From: Candidatus Zymogenus sp.
GTDB taxonomy: Bacteria > Desulfobacterota > Zymogenia > Zymogenales > Zymogenaceae
Direction: 5' to 3'
DNA length: 5,246 nt
NCBI GenBank assembly: GCA_030613285.1
Contig: JAUWME010000198.1
Span: 1-5,246, forward strand
Shown: positions 1-5,246 of the stretch, one piece after another
Numbering within the stretch: position 1 is the first letter of the stretch
Layout: each line of letters opens with the position of its first letter
Made by a program: the position numbers and the translations under genes
The notes under the pieces: generated by a model
Seen by the model: only the letters and a program-made list of their open reading frames with translations
Database searches by the model: none
Told to the model about the DNA's origin: nothing

Positions 1-478
1 AAGGTTTTTCAAGATCGTAGGTGCGGTTCTCCACAGACACCCGCCCATCGCTCATGGCCTCCAAAAGGGCACTTTGCGTCCGGGGCGATGCTCGGTTGAT
101 CTCGTCTGCGAGAACAAAATTGTGAAATATTGGGCCGGGAATAAATTCAAATTCCTCGCCCGATTTCCTATACACCGAAACGCCGATGATGTCAGAGGGA
201 AGCATATCGGACGTAAACTGTATCCTCATGAAGCTTCCACCAACAGACTTTGCAATGGCATGGGCAAGAGTAGATTTACCCACCCCGGGAATGTCCTCGA
301 TTAGAAGGTGGCCCGCAGATAACAGCGTTATCAATGAATGTCTAATGACATCTGGCTTGCCGATGATGGCCTTCCCCACATTTTCAGACAGCCTATCAAT
401 TAATTCCTTGGGCGTTTTTTGACTATTGGCAATTCCAACATTTAAACCACTACCCTTTTCCGATATTTTTAGTTCCAT
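1..478 (-). CDS. moxR: MoxR-family AAA+ ATPase (partial, C-terminal part outside window)
   Basis: MoxR ATPases are cytoplasmic AAA+ chaperones that usually work with VWA-domain partners to mature or activate other proteins. The client here is unknown. The reading frame on the minus strand is open from the ATG at 478 to the left edge and gives 159 codons. Visible motifs are Walker A (IPGVGKST, residues 63-70), the family stretch [13 protein letters not shown] (87-99), the FIPGPIF loop (112-118), Walker B with its DE pair (FVLADEINR, 121-129; D125, E126) and the conserved [12 protein letters not shown] (131-142). Sensor 1, the arginine finger and the lid domain lie beyond the window. An ATG at 483 in another frame stops after four codons, so 478 is the best start. 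No good Shine-Dalgarno precedes it. The gene is divergent from the OmpA-like gene, and partner genes such as a DUF58 protein would be expected to the left. Family assignment is firm; the cellular role is not. Confidence 0.93.
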   Translation of the reverse strand, partial: MELKISEKGSGLNVGIANSQKTPKELIDRLSENVGKAIIGKPDVIRHSLITLLSAGHLLIEDIPGVGKSTLAHAIAKSVGGSFMRIQFTSDMLPSDIIGVSVYRKSGEEFEFIPGPIFHNFVLADEINRASPRTQSALLEAMSDGRVSVENRTYDLEKP

Positions 479-485
479 ATCATTT

Positions 486-515
486 ATTATAACCACTCTA
501 TCCCCATTTAGTCAA
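486..515 (-). promoter_or_regulatory. Predicted sigma70-type promoter of moxR, near-leaderless
   Basis: On the minus strand TTGACT (515-510) and a perfect TATAAT (491-486) are separated by 18 bases. Transcription would start about 6-7 bases past the -10, near 479-480, almost on the ATG at 478. The mRNA would then have essentially no leader, which fits the lack of a Shine-Dalgarno sequence. The boxes are seen directly; promoter activity is inferred. Confidence 0.65.
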
Positions 516-579
516 GGAGAGTGTACAAAAAACCCTTTGAAACAACTAATATTTTTCCAAGTCTTTTCTAAATCTTTTT

Positions 580-608
580 TTGACAATACCCTCTTTTTGT
601 GCTATACT
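580..608 (+). promoter_or_regulatory. Predicted strong sigma70-type promoter of the OmpA-like gene
   Basis: The -35 box TTGACA (580-585) is a perfect consensus match. The -10 box TATACT (603-608) lies 17 bases downstream and is preceded by TGC, an extended -10 feature. Expected transcription start is near 614-616, leaving a leader of about 47 bases. The two divergent -35 boxes in this intergenic region are 64 bases apart, so a single bound regulator could affect both genes. No operator palindrome was recognised. Confidence 0.75.
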
Positions 609-661
609 GTTTTTTTAAGGTATTCGTTCTCTCTATATAAAATCCATACAAAGGTGGTTTT

Positions 662-1411
662 ATGAAGTATTTGGCAATTTTCCTCGCACTAATAATCGTC
701 GCAGCTGCCACAGTCGGTGGCTATTTCTATCTCTTTAAATACGTCCCCGCCATTTCAGAACTCGAATCCAACGAAAGTGAAATATTTCAGCTTGAAAAAA
801 ACATTGCGAAGGCAAAGGCAGACCGCGATGTAATGGAAGCCCGCCTAAACGAGGCAAACAGCAAGATTGGTGAGCTCACAGCGAAAGATGAGAGCAAAAC
901 CGAAACTGTAAACGAAATAGAAGAAACCTACAACGAATTGATAAATAAACTAAAAGAAGAGATAGATGAAGGACAGATAGAAATAACTACACTAAAAGAG
1001 GAATTAACAGTAAATGTCCTTGACAAGATCCTCTTCGATTCGGGGAAAACAAAAATAAAACCGGAAGGACTCGATGTACTAAAAAAAGTTGGTGATATAT
1101 TAAAAAAGACTGAAGGAAAGCTGATTATAATTGAAGGACACACAGATGATGTCCCGATATTGAACCCGACTGTCAAAAAGAAATATCCGACAAACTGGGA
1201 GCTCTCCACAGCACGGGCCACCACTGTTGTAAGATACCTCCAAGATCAATCGAGAATCGACCCAAAACGTCTGATTGCCACAGGTTACTCCAAATACAGC
1301 CCCGTGGCCGATAACAGCCCCGATGAGGGTAAGTCGAGAAACCGAAGAATCGAGATCGTCCTAAAACCCGACAAAAGGCACCCTAAACCAGACGAAATTA
1401 CCCCTGAATAA
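662..1411 (+). CDS. Membrane-anchored coiled-coil protein with C-terminal OmpA/MotB peptidoglycan-binding domain
   Basis: This is a predicted envelope protein of 249 residues that ties a membrane to the cell wall. Residues 4-25 form one hydrophobic segment, read as an uncleaved signal anchor, although cleavage near the AAA at 14-16 cannot be excluded. There is no lipobox cysteine. Residues 31-118 are charged and alanine/leucine-rich, as in a long coiled coil. Residues 119-235 form the OmpA/MotB domain: LFDSGKTKIKPEG (124-136), GHTDD (159-163; D162 should bind diaminopimelate), NWELSTARA (178-186; conserved R185) and NRRIEI (227-232). The NWELSTARA form resembles MotB, but the membrane helix has no aspartate for proton conduction and no motA adjoins, so a flagellar stator role is unlikely. 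AAGGTGG (651-657) lies four bases before the ATG. The gene appears monocistronic, being flanked downstream by 276 non-coding bases. Confidence 0.92.
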   Translation: MKYLAIFLALIIVAAATVGGYFYLFKYVPAISELESNESEIFQLEKNIAKAKADRDVMEARLNEANSKIGELTAKDESKTETVNEIEETYNELINKLKEEIDEGQIEITTLKEELTVNVLDKILFDSGKTKIKPEGLDVLKKVGDILKKTEGKLIIIEGHTDDVPILNPTVKKKYPTNWELSTARATTVVRYLQDQSRIDPKRLIATGYSKYSPVADNSPDEGKSRNRRIEIVLKPDKRHPKPDEITPE

Positions 1412-1530
1412 TATGCCCTGCCAAATAACGGAGACCGGGTAATTTTCAAGATGGGGTTGGGCAGGTGGGATAATAAGAATTGGTCAATAATTTAGTTTGG
1501 TGGGTCAAGCGACAATTTAGTCAATAGGGA

Positions 1531-1564
1531 TTGTTCAATAAAAATTAGTGGGGTAGGCATCAGG
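1531..1564 (+). repeat. Dispersed intergenic element, copy A
   Basis: This 34-base stretch contains the blocks TTGT, CAATAAAA, TGGGGTAG, CAT and AGG in that order. The same blocks recur at 2253-2280 in front of the PIN-TRAM gene. The copies differ by small gaps: five bases here but one there between CAATAAAA and TGGGGTAG. The element lies about 125 bases upstream of carD and 87 bases upstream of its -10 element. It could be a protein-binding site, a weak promoter (TTGTTC-17-TAGGCA) or a decayed repeat. Function is not established. Confidence 0.5.
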
Positions 1565-1572
1565 TTTATAGG

Positions 1573-1594
1573 AAAGGTTAGTTATATAGCCTTT
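1573..1594 (+). other. Hairpin-forming inverted repeat upstream of carD
   Basis: AAAGGTTA (1573-1580) pairs with TAGCCTTT (1587-1594), giving eight pairs including one G-U, with a six-base loop. No T-run follows, so it is not a standard rho-independent terminator. It lies upstream of the predicted carD start of transcription and could be a DNA-level operator or a structure in a longer upstream transcript. Confidence 0.4.
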
Positions 1595-1650
1595 AGCTCG
1601 ATAGCACCGTACATTAGAAACATTTGCGTAAAGAGTTTGAAAATAATGGC

Positions 1651-1659
1651 TGATATAAT
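1651..1659 (+). promoter_or_regulatory. Predicted extended -10 promoter of carD
   Basis: TGA followed by TATAAT (1654-1659) makes a perfect -10 hexamer with an extended TGn element. No recognisable -35 box lies 16-18 bases upstream; the sequence there is AAGAGT or similar. Extended -10 promoters tolerate this. Transcription starting near 1666 would give a leader of about 22 bases that includes the ribosome site AAGGAG. Confidence 0.6.
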
Positions 1660-1687
1660 TTTAGGGTTTTGATAAGGAGCTACAAAG

Positions 1688-2173
1688 ATGTTGTTTAAAG
1701 TTGGGGATCTTGCTGTATATCCGGCCCATGGAGTGGGACGAATTGAATCAATAGAGGAAAAAGAGATTTCTGGAATATGTCAGATCTTTTACACCATGCG
1801 GATTATGGACAATGGAATGACAATTATGATCCCTTCTTGTAACATCAAGAGTGTAGGGTTAAGACAAATCATTTCCAAGTCAAAGGTTAAAGAAGTTTAC
1901 TCAATTCTCAAAGACAAAGAAGCTAAAATTGACAATCAAACATGGAACAGAAGATACAGAGAATATATGGAAAAGATCAAAACCGGGTCTGTCTTTGAAA
2001 TAGCTGTTGTTCTAAGGGATTTATCCATCCTCAAACAGGATAAAGAACTATCTTTTGGTGAACGTAAGCTTCTTGATATGGCAACGAACTTGCTCGTTAA
2101 AGAACTTGCAATTGCAGAAAAGATGGATGAAGATCAGGTACGAATAGATATAGATATTATTTTAACCAAGTAA
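1688..2173 (+). CDS. carD: CarD/CdnL-family RNA polymerase-binding transcription factor
   Basis: CarD/CdnL proteins bind the RNA polymerase beta subunit through an N-terminal Tudor-like domain. They contact promoter DNA with a C-terminal helical domain and so stabilise open complexes, notably at rRNA and housekeeping promoters. The 161-residue length matches the family. The start FKVGDLAVYPAHGVGRI (3-19) is the classic CarD_CdnL/TRCF signature, followed by IFYTMRI and TIMIP strands (33-49). The C-terminal domain has TWNRRYREYMEKIKTG (85-100), whose W86 corresponds to the wedge tryptophan that pries at the upstream edge of the transcription bubble. The segment LSFGERKLLDMATNLLVKELA (121-141) is also family-typical. 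There is no C-terminal HMGA-like extension, so this is the CdnL type rather than full-length myxobacterial CarD. AAGGAG at 1674-1679 lies eight bases before the ATG. It is probably a global rather than a local regulator. Confidence 0.94.
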   Translation: MLFKVGDLAVYPAHGVGRIESIEEKEISGICQIFYTMRIMDNGMTIMIPSCNIKSVGLRQIISKSKVKEVYSILKDKEAKIDNQTWNRRYREYMEKIKTGSVFEIAVVLRDLSILKQDKELSFGERKLLDMATNLLVKELAIAEKMDEDQVRIDIDIILTK

Positions 2174-2232
2174 CTAAAACAGCCGTTAGAAAAACACACA
2201 CTGTTGCCTTGTTCTTCTCCTGATAATTTCAC

Positions 2233-2254
2233 GAAACCTATTGTTTCATTTTTT
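2233..2254 (+). terminator. Weak candidate rho-independent terminator after carD
   Basis: GAAAC (2233-2237) pairs with GTTTC (2243-2247) around a five-base loop. An A and then six T residues (2249-2254) follow. The stem is short and AT-rich, so termination would be partial at best. Confidence 0.35.
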
Positions 2255-2280
2255 GTCAATAAAATTGGGGTAGACATAGG
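2253..2280 (+). repeat. Dispersed intergenic element, copy B
   Basis: This 28-base stretch shares the ordered blocks TTGT, CAATAAAA, TGGGGTAG, CAT and AGG with copy A at 1531-1564. It starts inside the T-run of the weak terminator candidate and ends 78 bases before the TTG start of the PIN-TRAM gene. The shared position, upstream of two adjacent genes, suggests a common regulatory site. Duplication of an old intergenic segment is the alternative. Confidence 0.5.
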
Positions 2281-2342
2281 CGAAAGATTTTTTTAAGTCA
2301 GGTTACAATAATTGATTTATTAGACAAATTTTAATTATTTTT

Positions 2343-2350
2343 AAGGAGGT
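2343..2350 (+). promoter_or_regulatory. Strong Shine-Dalgarno site that fixes a TTG start
   Basis: AAGGAGGT is a full-length match to the anti-Shine-Dalgarno sequence. It lies exactly eight bases before TTG at 2359-2361. No in-frame ATG or GTG lies nearby that would keep the first membrane helix, so the TTG is the preferred start. Confidence 0.8.
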
Positions 2351-2358
2351 ACATAATT

Positions 2359-3399
2359 TTGGGTACAATTATTTTACGGGTTTGTTTCATAATCTTTGTA
2401 GCAACACTGGGGTATTTGTCGGGACCGATATTAAAAACTGCTATCTCGCCGCCGTATAATTTAATTATAGGTGGGGCGGTTGGCGCTATTTTAGCCATCA
2501 TAGTAATTATCAGTATAATCTGGGCCAAAAAGAATGATCTAAAGGTGGTTATCAGCGGTGCAGTGGGTCTATTGTTCGGCGTTATCATCGCCAACTTAAT
2601 TTCATACACTTTGATTTTTGAAATATTAGAACCTAATCCAATCACAATCGCAATCTTTATTCTCACTAATGTCATTTTTGCTTATCTTGGATGTGGCATT
2701 GGGATAATAAAGGGACCGGAAATCAACTTCAGATTTTTTAGAAGATCCATCGGAGAATCGCAACCAGAAAAACAATATAAGATTCTCGACACTTCTGTAA
2801 TTATTGACGGCCGTATTTCTGACCTCTGTGAGACTGGCTTTATTGAGGGAGTATTTCAAATTCCGCAGTTTGTACTAAGGGAGCTGCAACACATTGCCGA
2901 TTCTTCCGATCCCATCAAAAGGACAAGGGGAAGGCGCGGCCTTGATATCCTCCAAAAACTTAAAAAGCAGATGGATCTCGAAGTCGAAATTACCGATCAA
3001 GACTTCCCCAAAATCAGGGAAGTGGATTCAAAGCTCATTGCCTTGGCCCAAAAAAATGGTGGAAAGATCATCACCAACGACTTTAACCTAAACAAAGTAG
3101 CCGAGCTTCAAGGCGTACTTGTATTAAACATCAACCAACTCGCCAACGCCCTCAAACCAGTTGTGCTTCCCGGCGAGATAATGAACGTTCGAATCATAAA
3201 AGAGGGGAAAGAAGAAGGACAGGGGGTGGCCTACCTTGACGACGGCACGATGGTTGTTGTAGACAACGCCAGAAGATTTATAGGAAAAAATGTCGATGTC
3301 TCTGTAACCTCCGTCCTCCAGACCACCGCAGGGCGAATGATCTTTACGCTCCTAAAAAGTGAAGAATCCAGCAGATCCTATGAAAACCCAGAAGTTTAA
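2359..3399 (+). CDS. YacL-like membrane PIN-TRAM domain protein
   Basis: This 346-residue protein is built like Bacillus YacL. Four predicted transmembrane helices lie at about residues 3-23, 34-56, 62-87 and 95-118. A PIN nuclease-fold domain (140-262) and a C-terminal TRAM domain (267-331), usually RNA-binding, follow. The PIN acidic set is intact: D144 in LDTSVIIDGRI, E175 in RELQ, D223 in EVDSKL and D241 in ITNDFNLNK. This supports a metal-dependent nuclease, though the substrate is unknown for the family. In the TRAM domain LPGEIMNVRII and GQGVAYLDDGTMVVVDNA are diagnostic. The start is TTG, chosen because of the strong ribosome site eight bases upstream. The soluble domains should face the cytoplasm. 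The gene sits between carD and ispF, a conserved neighbourhood in which ispD normally lies just downstream. Family call is secure; function is not. Confidence 0.93.
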   Translation: MGTIILRVCFIIFVATLGYLSGPILKTAISPPYNLIIGGAVGAILAIIVIISIIWAKKNDLKVVISGAVGLLFGVIIANLISYTLIFEILEPNPITIAIFILTNVIFAYLGCGIGIIKGPEINFRFFRRSIGESQPEKQYKILDTSVIIDGRISDLCETGFIEGVFQIPQFVLRELQHIADSSDPIKRTRGRRGLDILQKLKKQMDLEVEITDQDFPKIREVDSKLIALAQKNGGKIITNDFNLNKVAELQGVLVLNINQLANALKPVVLPGEIMNVRIIKEGKEEGQGVAYLDDGTMVVVDNARRFIGKNVDVSVTSVLQTTAGRMIFTLLKSEESSRSYENPEV

Positions 3400-3488
3400 T
3401 TGAAAAAGAGTAAGAGGCCTGATGTTTCCTTACCCTGTTTGAACTGATTAATTTTCTGGTAGTTATTAAAAAGTGGCGCTAACAAGCC

Positions 3489-3522
3489 ATTGTCTATTAG
3501 TTGACAATCAGTTGGCTGTCAA
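3489..3522 (+). promoter_or_regulatory. Overlapping inverted repeats upstream of ispF
   Basis: ATTGTC (3489-3494) can pair with GACAAT (3503-3508) across eight bases. TTGACA (3501-3506) can instead pair with TGTCAA (3517-3522), and that stem extends inward through a T-G and a C-G pair past one mismatch. The central GACA is shared, so the two hairpins exclude each other. At DNA level they could be tandem operator half-sites; at RNA level, a switch. TTGACA could also serve as a -35 box, but no matching -10 lies 17 bases on. Confidence 0.45.
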
Positions 3523-3544
3523 ATTTGTTAAACGAGATAATGAT

Positions 3545-4045
3545 ATGAGATTTGGCATCGGCCACGACGTCCACAGACTTGTAAGGGGAAGACCGCTGAT
3601 TTTGGGTGGTGTTGCCATCCCCCACAAAAAGGGGCTTCTTGGACATTCCGATGCCGACGTCCTCACCCACGCAATAGCAGATGCCCTTTTTGGTGCGGCG
3701 GGGTTGGGCGACATCGGCCGACACTTTCCTGACAGCGACCCCGCTTTTAAAGGGGCAGACAGCATTGAGCTTTTAAAAACGGCGTACAAGAAGGTGCAAA
3801 AAGCGGGGTTTTACTTCAATAACCTCGATGCCGTTATTATCGCCGAGAAACCAAAGTTAGCAGACTTCATGGTCGAAATGGAAAAGAACCTCGCCGAGGC
3901 TTTAGAGACCAATCCCTCGAAAATAAACATAAAGGCCACCACCACAGAGGGCCTGGGGTTTGAGGGCAAAAAAAGGGGAATTTCAGCCTGGGCAATAGTT
4001 TCAATAGTATCAACAAAAAAGCCCACAACCGGGGAGGGTAAATGA
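3545..4045 (+). CDS. ispF: 2-C-methyl-D-erythritol 2,4-cyclodiphosphate synthase
   Basis: IspF converts 4-diphosphocytidyl-methylerythritol 2-phosphate to methylerythritol 2,4-cyclodiphosphate with release of CMP, in the cytoplasmic MEP route to isoprenoids. It normally acts as a homotrimer with zinc. From the ATG at 3545 the protein has 166 residues, near the usual 155-165. It opens with the classic MRFGIGHDVHR, with metal ligands D8 and H10. H42 follows in GHSDADVLTHAIADALFG (33-50), then GDIGRHFPDSD (55-65) and ATTTEGLGFEG (131-141). An in-frame GTG at 3473 would add 24 residues with no family similarity and would swallow the inverted repeats, so it was rejected. The ribosome site is weak (GAG at 3534-3536). 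Its stop overlaps the gltX start as ATGA. The usual upstream partner ispD is absent, and the protein is not an IspDF fusion. Confidence 0.95.
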   Translation: MRFGIGHDVHRLVRGRPLILGGVAIPHKKGLLGHSDADVLTHAIADALFGAAGLGDIGRHFPDSDPAFKGADSIELLKTAYKKVQKAGFYFNNLDAVIIAEKPKLADFMVEMEKNLAEALETNPSKINIKATTTEGLGFEGKKRGISAWAIVSIVSTKKPTTGEGK

Positions 4046-5246
4046 CCACCGACACTCCTTCCCTGCCAGTAAGGGTCAGATTTGCCCCAAGTCCCACAGG
4101 CCCCCTCCACCTTGGAAACGCAAGGATTGCGGTGGCAAACCACCTCTTCAGGCTAAAGACAAAGGGCGCCTTAATCCTGCGGATTGAAGACACCGATGCT
4201 GAGCGTTTCGATCCAAATTCTGAAAAACTAATTATCAATGGACTTAAATGGCTTGGGATATCTCCTGACGAAGGGCCTGGGCTTGGTGGCAATTTTGCTC
4301 CTTACAGACAGGGCGAAAGAAACAATATCCATAAGAAAACGGCGGAGAATCTCCTGAACGATGGCTTTTGCTTTAAATGCTTCTGTTCAGACGCTGAACT
4401 TGAGGATGAACGAAAAAATGCGATGGCGATGGGGATTGCCCCTCGCTACTTGGGAAAGTGTCGAGACCTCACAGAGAGTGAGATTATTGCCAACGGGGAC
4501 AAGCCCTTTACCATCCGCTTTAATGTTAAGAAAGCCCAAGCTGGCCGAGAGATTGTCATAAAAGACCTCGTCCACAAAAGGGTTGCCTTCCCCACCAATG
4601 CCTTTGGCGATTTTGTCATTTTAAGAGCTGACGGGTCTGCGGTGTATAACTTTTCATCTGTAGTGGATGATCACCTCATGGGAATTACCCATGTCATCCG
4701 AGGCGAAGACCATCTCCCCAACACCCCCAGACAGGTTCTTGTTTACAAGGCGCTCAAGGCCAGGCCCCCAACCTTTGCCCACCTTCCCCTTCTTCTTACA
4801 AGCAGCGGTAAAAAACTGAAAAAGAGAGAAGGCAAGACCCCCAACCTCGAAGACTTGAGGGTGATGGGATACACCCACGATGCGATCCTGAACTACCTTG
4901 CCTCCATGGGAAATCCAACCTTCAACGCAAAAGAGATACTAAGTGCCGATGCTATCGCGAAAAAGTTTGAGATTGAACGTTTGGGCAGGGGTGCCGTCAA
5001 GGTGGACATGGAAAAGCTGAAATGGATAAATCGGCGACACATTCGAGGACTCGGCTCAGATGAGCTTACAGAGATGATCCGCCCATTTTTGCAGACTGCG
5101 GTTCTTGATGACGATGAATCTAACATCAAGGATTTTGTTGTAGCCATCAGGGAAAATATTTCACTCCTTACAGATTCCGCAAAATACGTCCCCATATTCT
5201 TTAAGCATCTCCCGCCAATGAACGATGAGGCAAAAGAAGTTCTCTC
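4042..5246 (+). CDS. gltX: Glutamyl-tRNA synthetase (partial, C-terminal end outside window)
   Basis: This class I synthetase attaches glutamate to tRNA-Glu. The 401 codons seen cover the catalytic core and the start of the anticodon-binding region; about 65-90 more residues are expected. Motifs are FAPSPTGPLHLGNAR (14-28, HIGH equivalent HLGN at 23-26), LRIEDTDAERF (46-56), a CxC pair (C113, C115) with C140 in RYLGKCRDL (135-143), and VIRGEDHLPNTPRQ (218-231). The KMSKS-like loop reads GKKLKKREG (256-264). The usual KLSKR serine is lysine (K260), while the catalytic second lysine (K261) is kept. The zinc pattern of E. coli, CxCx24CxH, is matched except that the last ligand is D142. GGGGAGGG at 4031-4038 precedes the ATG, which overlaps the ispF stop (ATGA), so translational coupling is likely. 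Bacterial GluRS is favoured over GlnRS by the overall motif set. Confidence 0.94.
   Translation, partial: MTTDTPSLPVRVRFAPSPTGPLHLGNARIAVANHLFRLKTKGALILRIEDTDAERFDPNSEKLIINGLKWLGISPDEGPGLGGNFAPYRQGERNNIHKKTAENLLNDGFCFKCFCSDAELEDERKNAMAMGIAPRYLGKCRDLTESEIIANGDKPFTIRFNVKKAQAGREIVIKDLVHKRVAFPTNAFGDFVILRADGSAVYNFSSVVDDHLMGITHVIRGEDHLPNTPRQVLVYKALKARPPTFAHLPLLLTSSGKKLKKREGKTPNLEDLRVMGYTHDAILNYLASMGNPTFNAKEILSADAIAKKFEIERLGRGAVKVDMEKLKWINRRHIRGLGSDELTEMIRPFLQTAVLDDDESNIKDFVVAIRENISLLTDSAKYVPIFFKHLPPMNDEAKEVL

Larger units (their letters stand above)
1412..1687. other. AT-rich intergenic region upstream of carD
   Basis: No ORF with a plausible start, ribosome site and protein-like content was found in these 276 bases. 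The region holds three TCAATA units (1484-1489, 1521-1526, 1535-1540) and a longer element also found before the next gene. It also has an 8-bp hairpin at 1573-1594 and the carD -10 element. No convincing rho-independent terminator for the upstream OmpA-like gene was seen. The only candidate pairs CCTGCC (1417-1422) with GGCAGG near 1460, and it has a long loop and no T-run. Confidence 0.6.
2174..2358. other. AT-rich spacer between carD and the PIN-TRAM gene
   Basis: This 185-base spacer has no convincing ORF. It contains a weak terminator-like hairpin (2233-2254), copy B of the dispersed element (2253-2280) and the ribosome site of the next gene. A possible -10 box TACAAT lies at 2304-2309, but no -35 match is found 16-18 bases before it, so a separate promoter for the PIN-TRAM gene is only possible. 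Confidence 0.5.

Noticed and set aside
186..422. Plus-strand open frame within the moxR region
   Set aside because: The minus strand encodes clear Walker A and Walker B motifs here, so this is a shadow frame.
426..665. Plus-strand open frame spanning the divergent promoter region
   Set aside because: It covers the moxR N-terminus and both promoters, and its hydrophobic, phenylalanine-rich product simply reflects T-rich DNA.
1417..1466. Possible terminator after the OmpA-like gene (CCTGCC with GGCAGG)
   Set aside because: The stem is only six pairs with a loop of over 30 bases and no T-run.
2331..2859. Minus-strand open frames opposite the PIN-TRAM membrane region
   Set aside because: They mirror hydrophobic codons of the sense gene and lack ribosome sites.
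3512..3541. Possible promoter TTGGCT-18-GATAAT before ispF
   Set aside because: Both boxes are weak, the -10 would end only three bases before the ATG, and co-transcription from upstream is simpler.
3473..3544. In-frame GTG start that would extend ispF by 24 residues
   Set aside because: The added residues have no IspF similarity, the canonical MRFGIGHDVH start is at 3545, and the extension covers the inverted repeats.
3867..4292. Long minus-strand open frame across the ispF/gltX junction
   Set aside because: It lies antisense to two certain genes, its translation has no family-like motifs, and no ribosome site precedes it.

Overview
This window looks like a core chromosomal segment of a Gram-negative bacterium. 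The clues are an envelope protein with an OmpA/MotB peptidoglycan-binding domain, the non-mevalonate isoprenoid gene ispF, and a carD gene next to a membrane PIN-TRAM gene and ispF. From recollection rather than a search, that neighbourhood is typical of Deltaproteobacteria/Desulfobacterota-like lineages, and the PIN-TRAM / ispF / gltX order also recalls the Bacillus yacL-ispD-ispF-gltX cluster. The lineage call is an inference and no genus can be named. No RNA genes, CRISPR array, insertion sequence or phage gene was seen.

Layout. Positions 1-478 (minus strand) hold the N-terminal part of a MoxR-type AAA+ ATPase that runs off the left edge. Positions 479-661 are a divergent promoter region with a near-consensus sigma70-type promoter on each strand. 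The plus-strand promoter drives 662-1411, a membrane-anchored coiled-coil protein with an OmpA/MotB domain. Positions 1412-1687 are AT-rich and non-coding, with degenerate TCAATA-containing repeats, a hairpin and an extended -10 element in front of carD (1688-2173). Positions 2174-2358 are a second AT-rich spacer, with a weak terminator-like hairpin and a second copy of the repeat. After it comes a YacL-like four-helix PIN-TRAM protein that starts at TTG (2359-3399). Positions 3400-3544 contain overlapping inverted repeats. They precede ispF (3545-4045), which overlaps gltX (4042 to beyond 5246) by ATGA.

How the genes relate. CarD stabilises RNA polymerase open complexes. The PIN-TRAM protein is a predicted membrane-tethered nuclease or RNA-binding protein. 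IspF makes an isoprenoid precursor and GltX charges tRNA-Glu. They look like a housekeeping expression/biosynthesis cluster with ispD missing from its usual place before ispF. No exotic new system is evident. The points most worth checking are the GltX signature loop (KLKKR in place of KLSKR), the repeat shared by the carD and PIN-TRAM upstream regions, the mutually exclusive hairpins before ispF, and the apparently leaderless moxR promoter.
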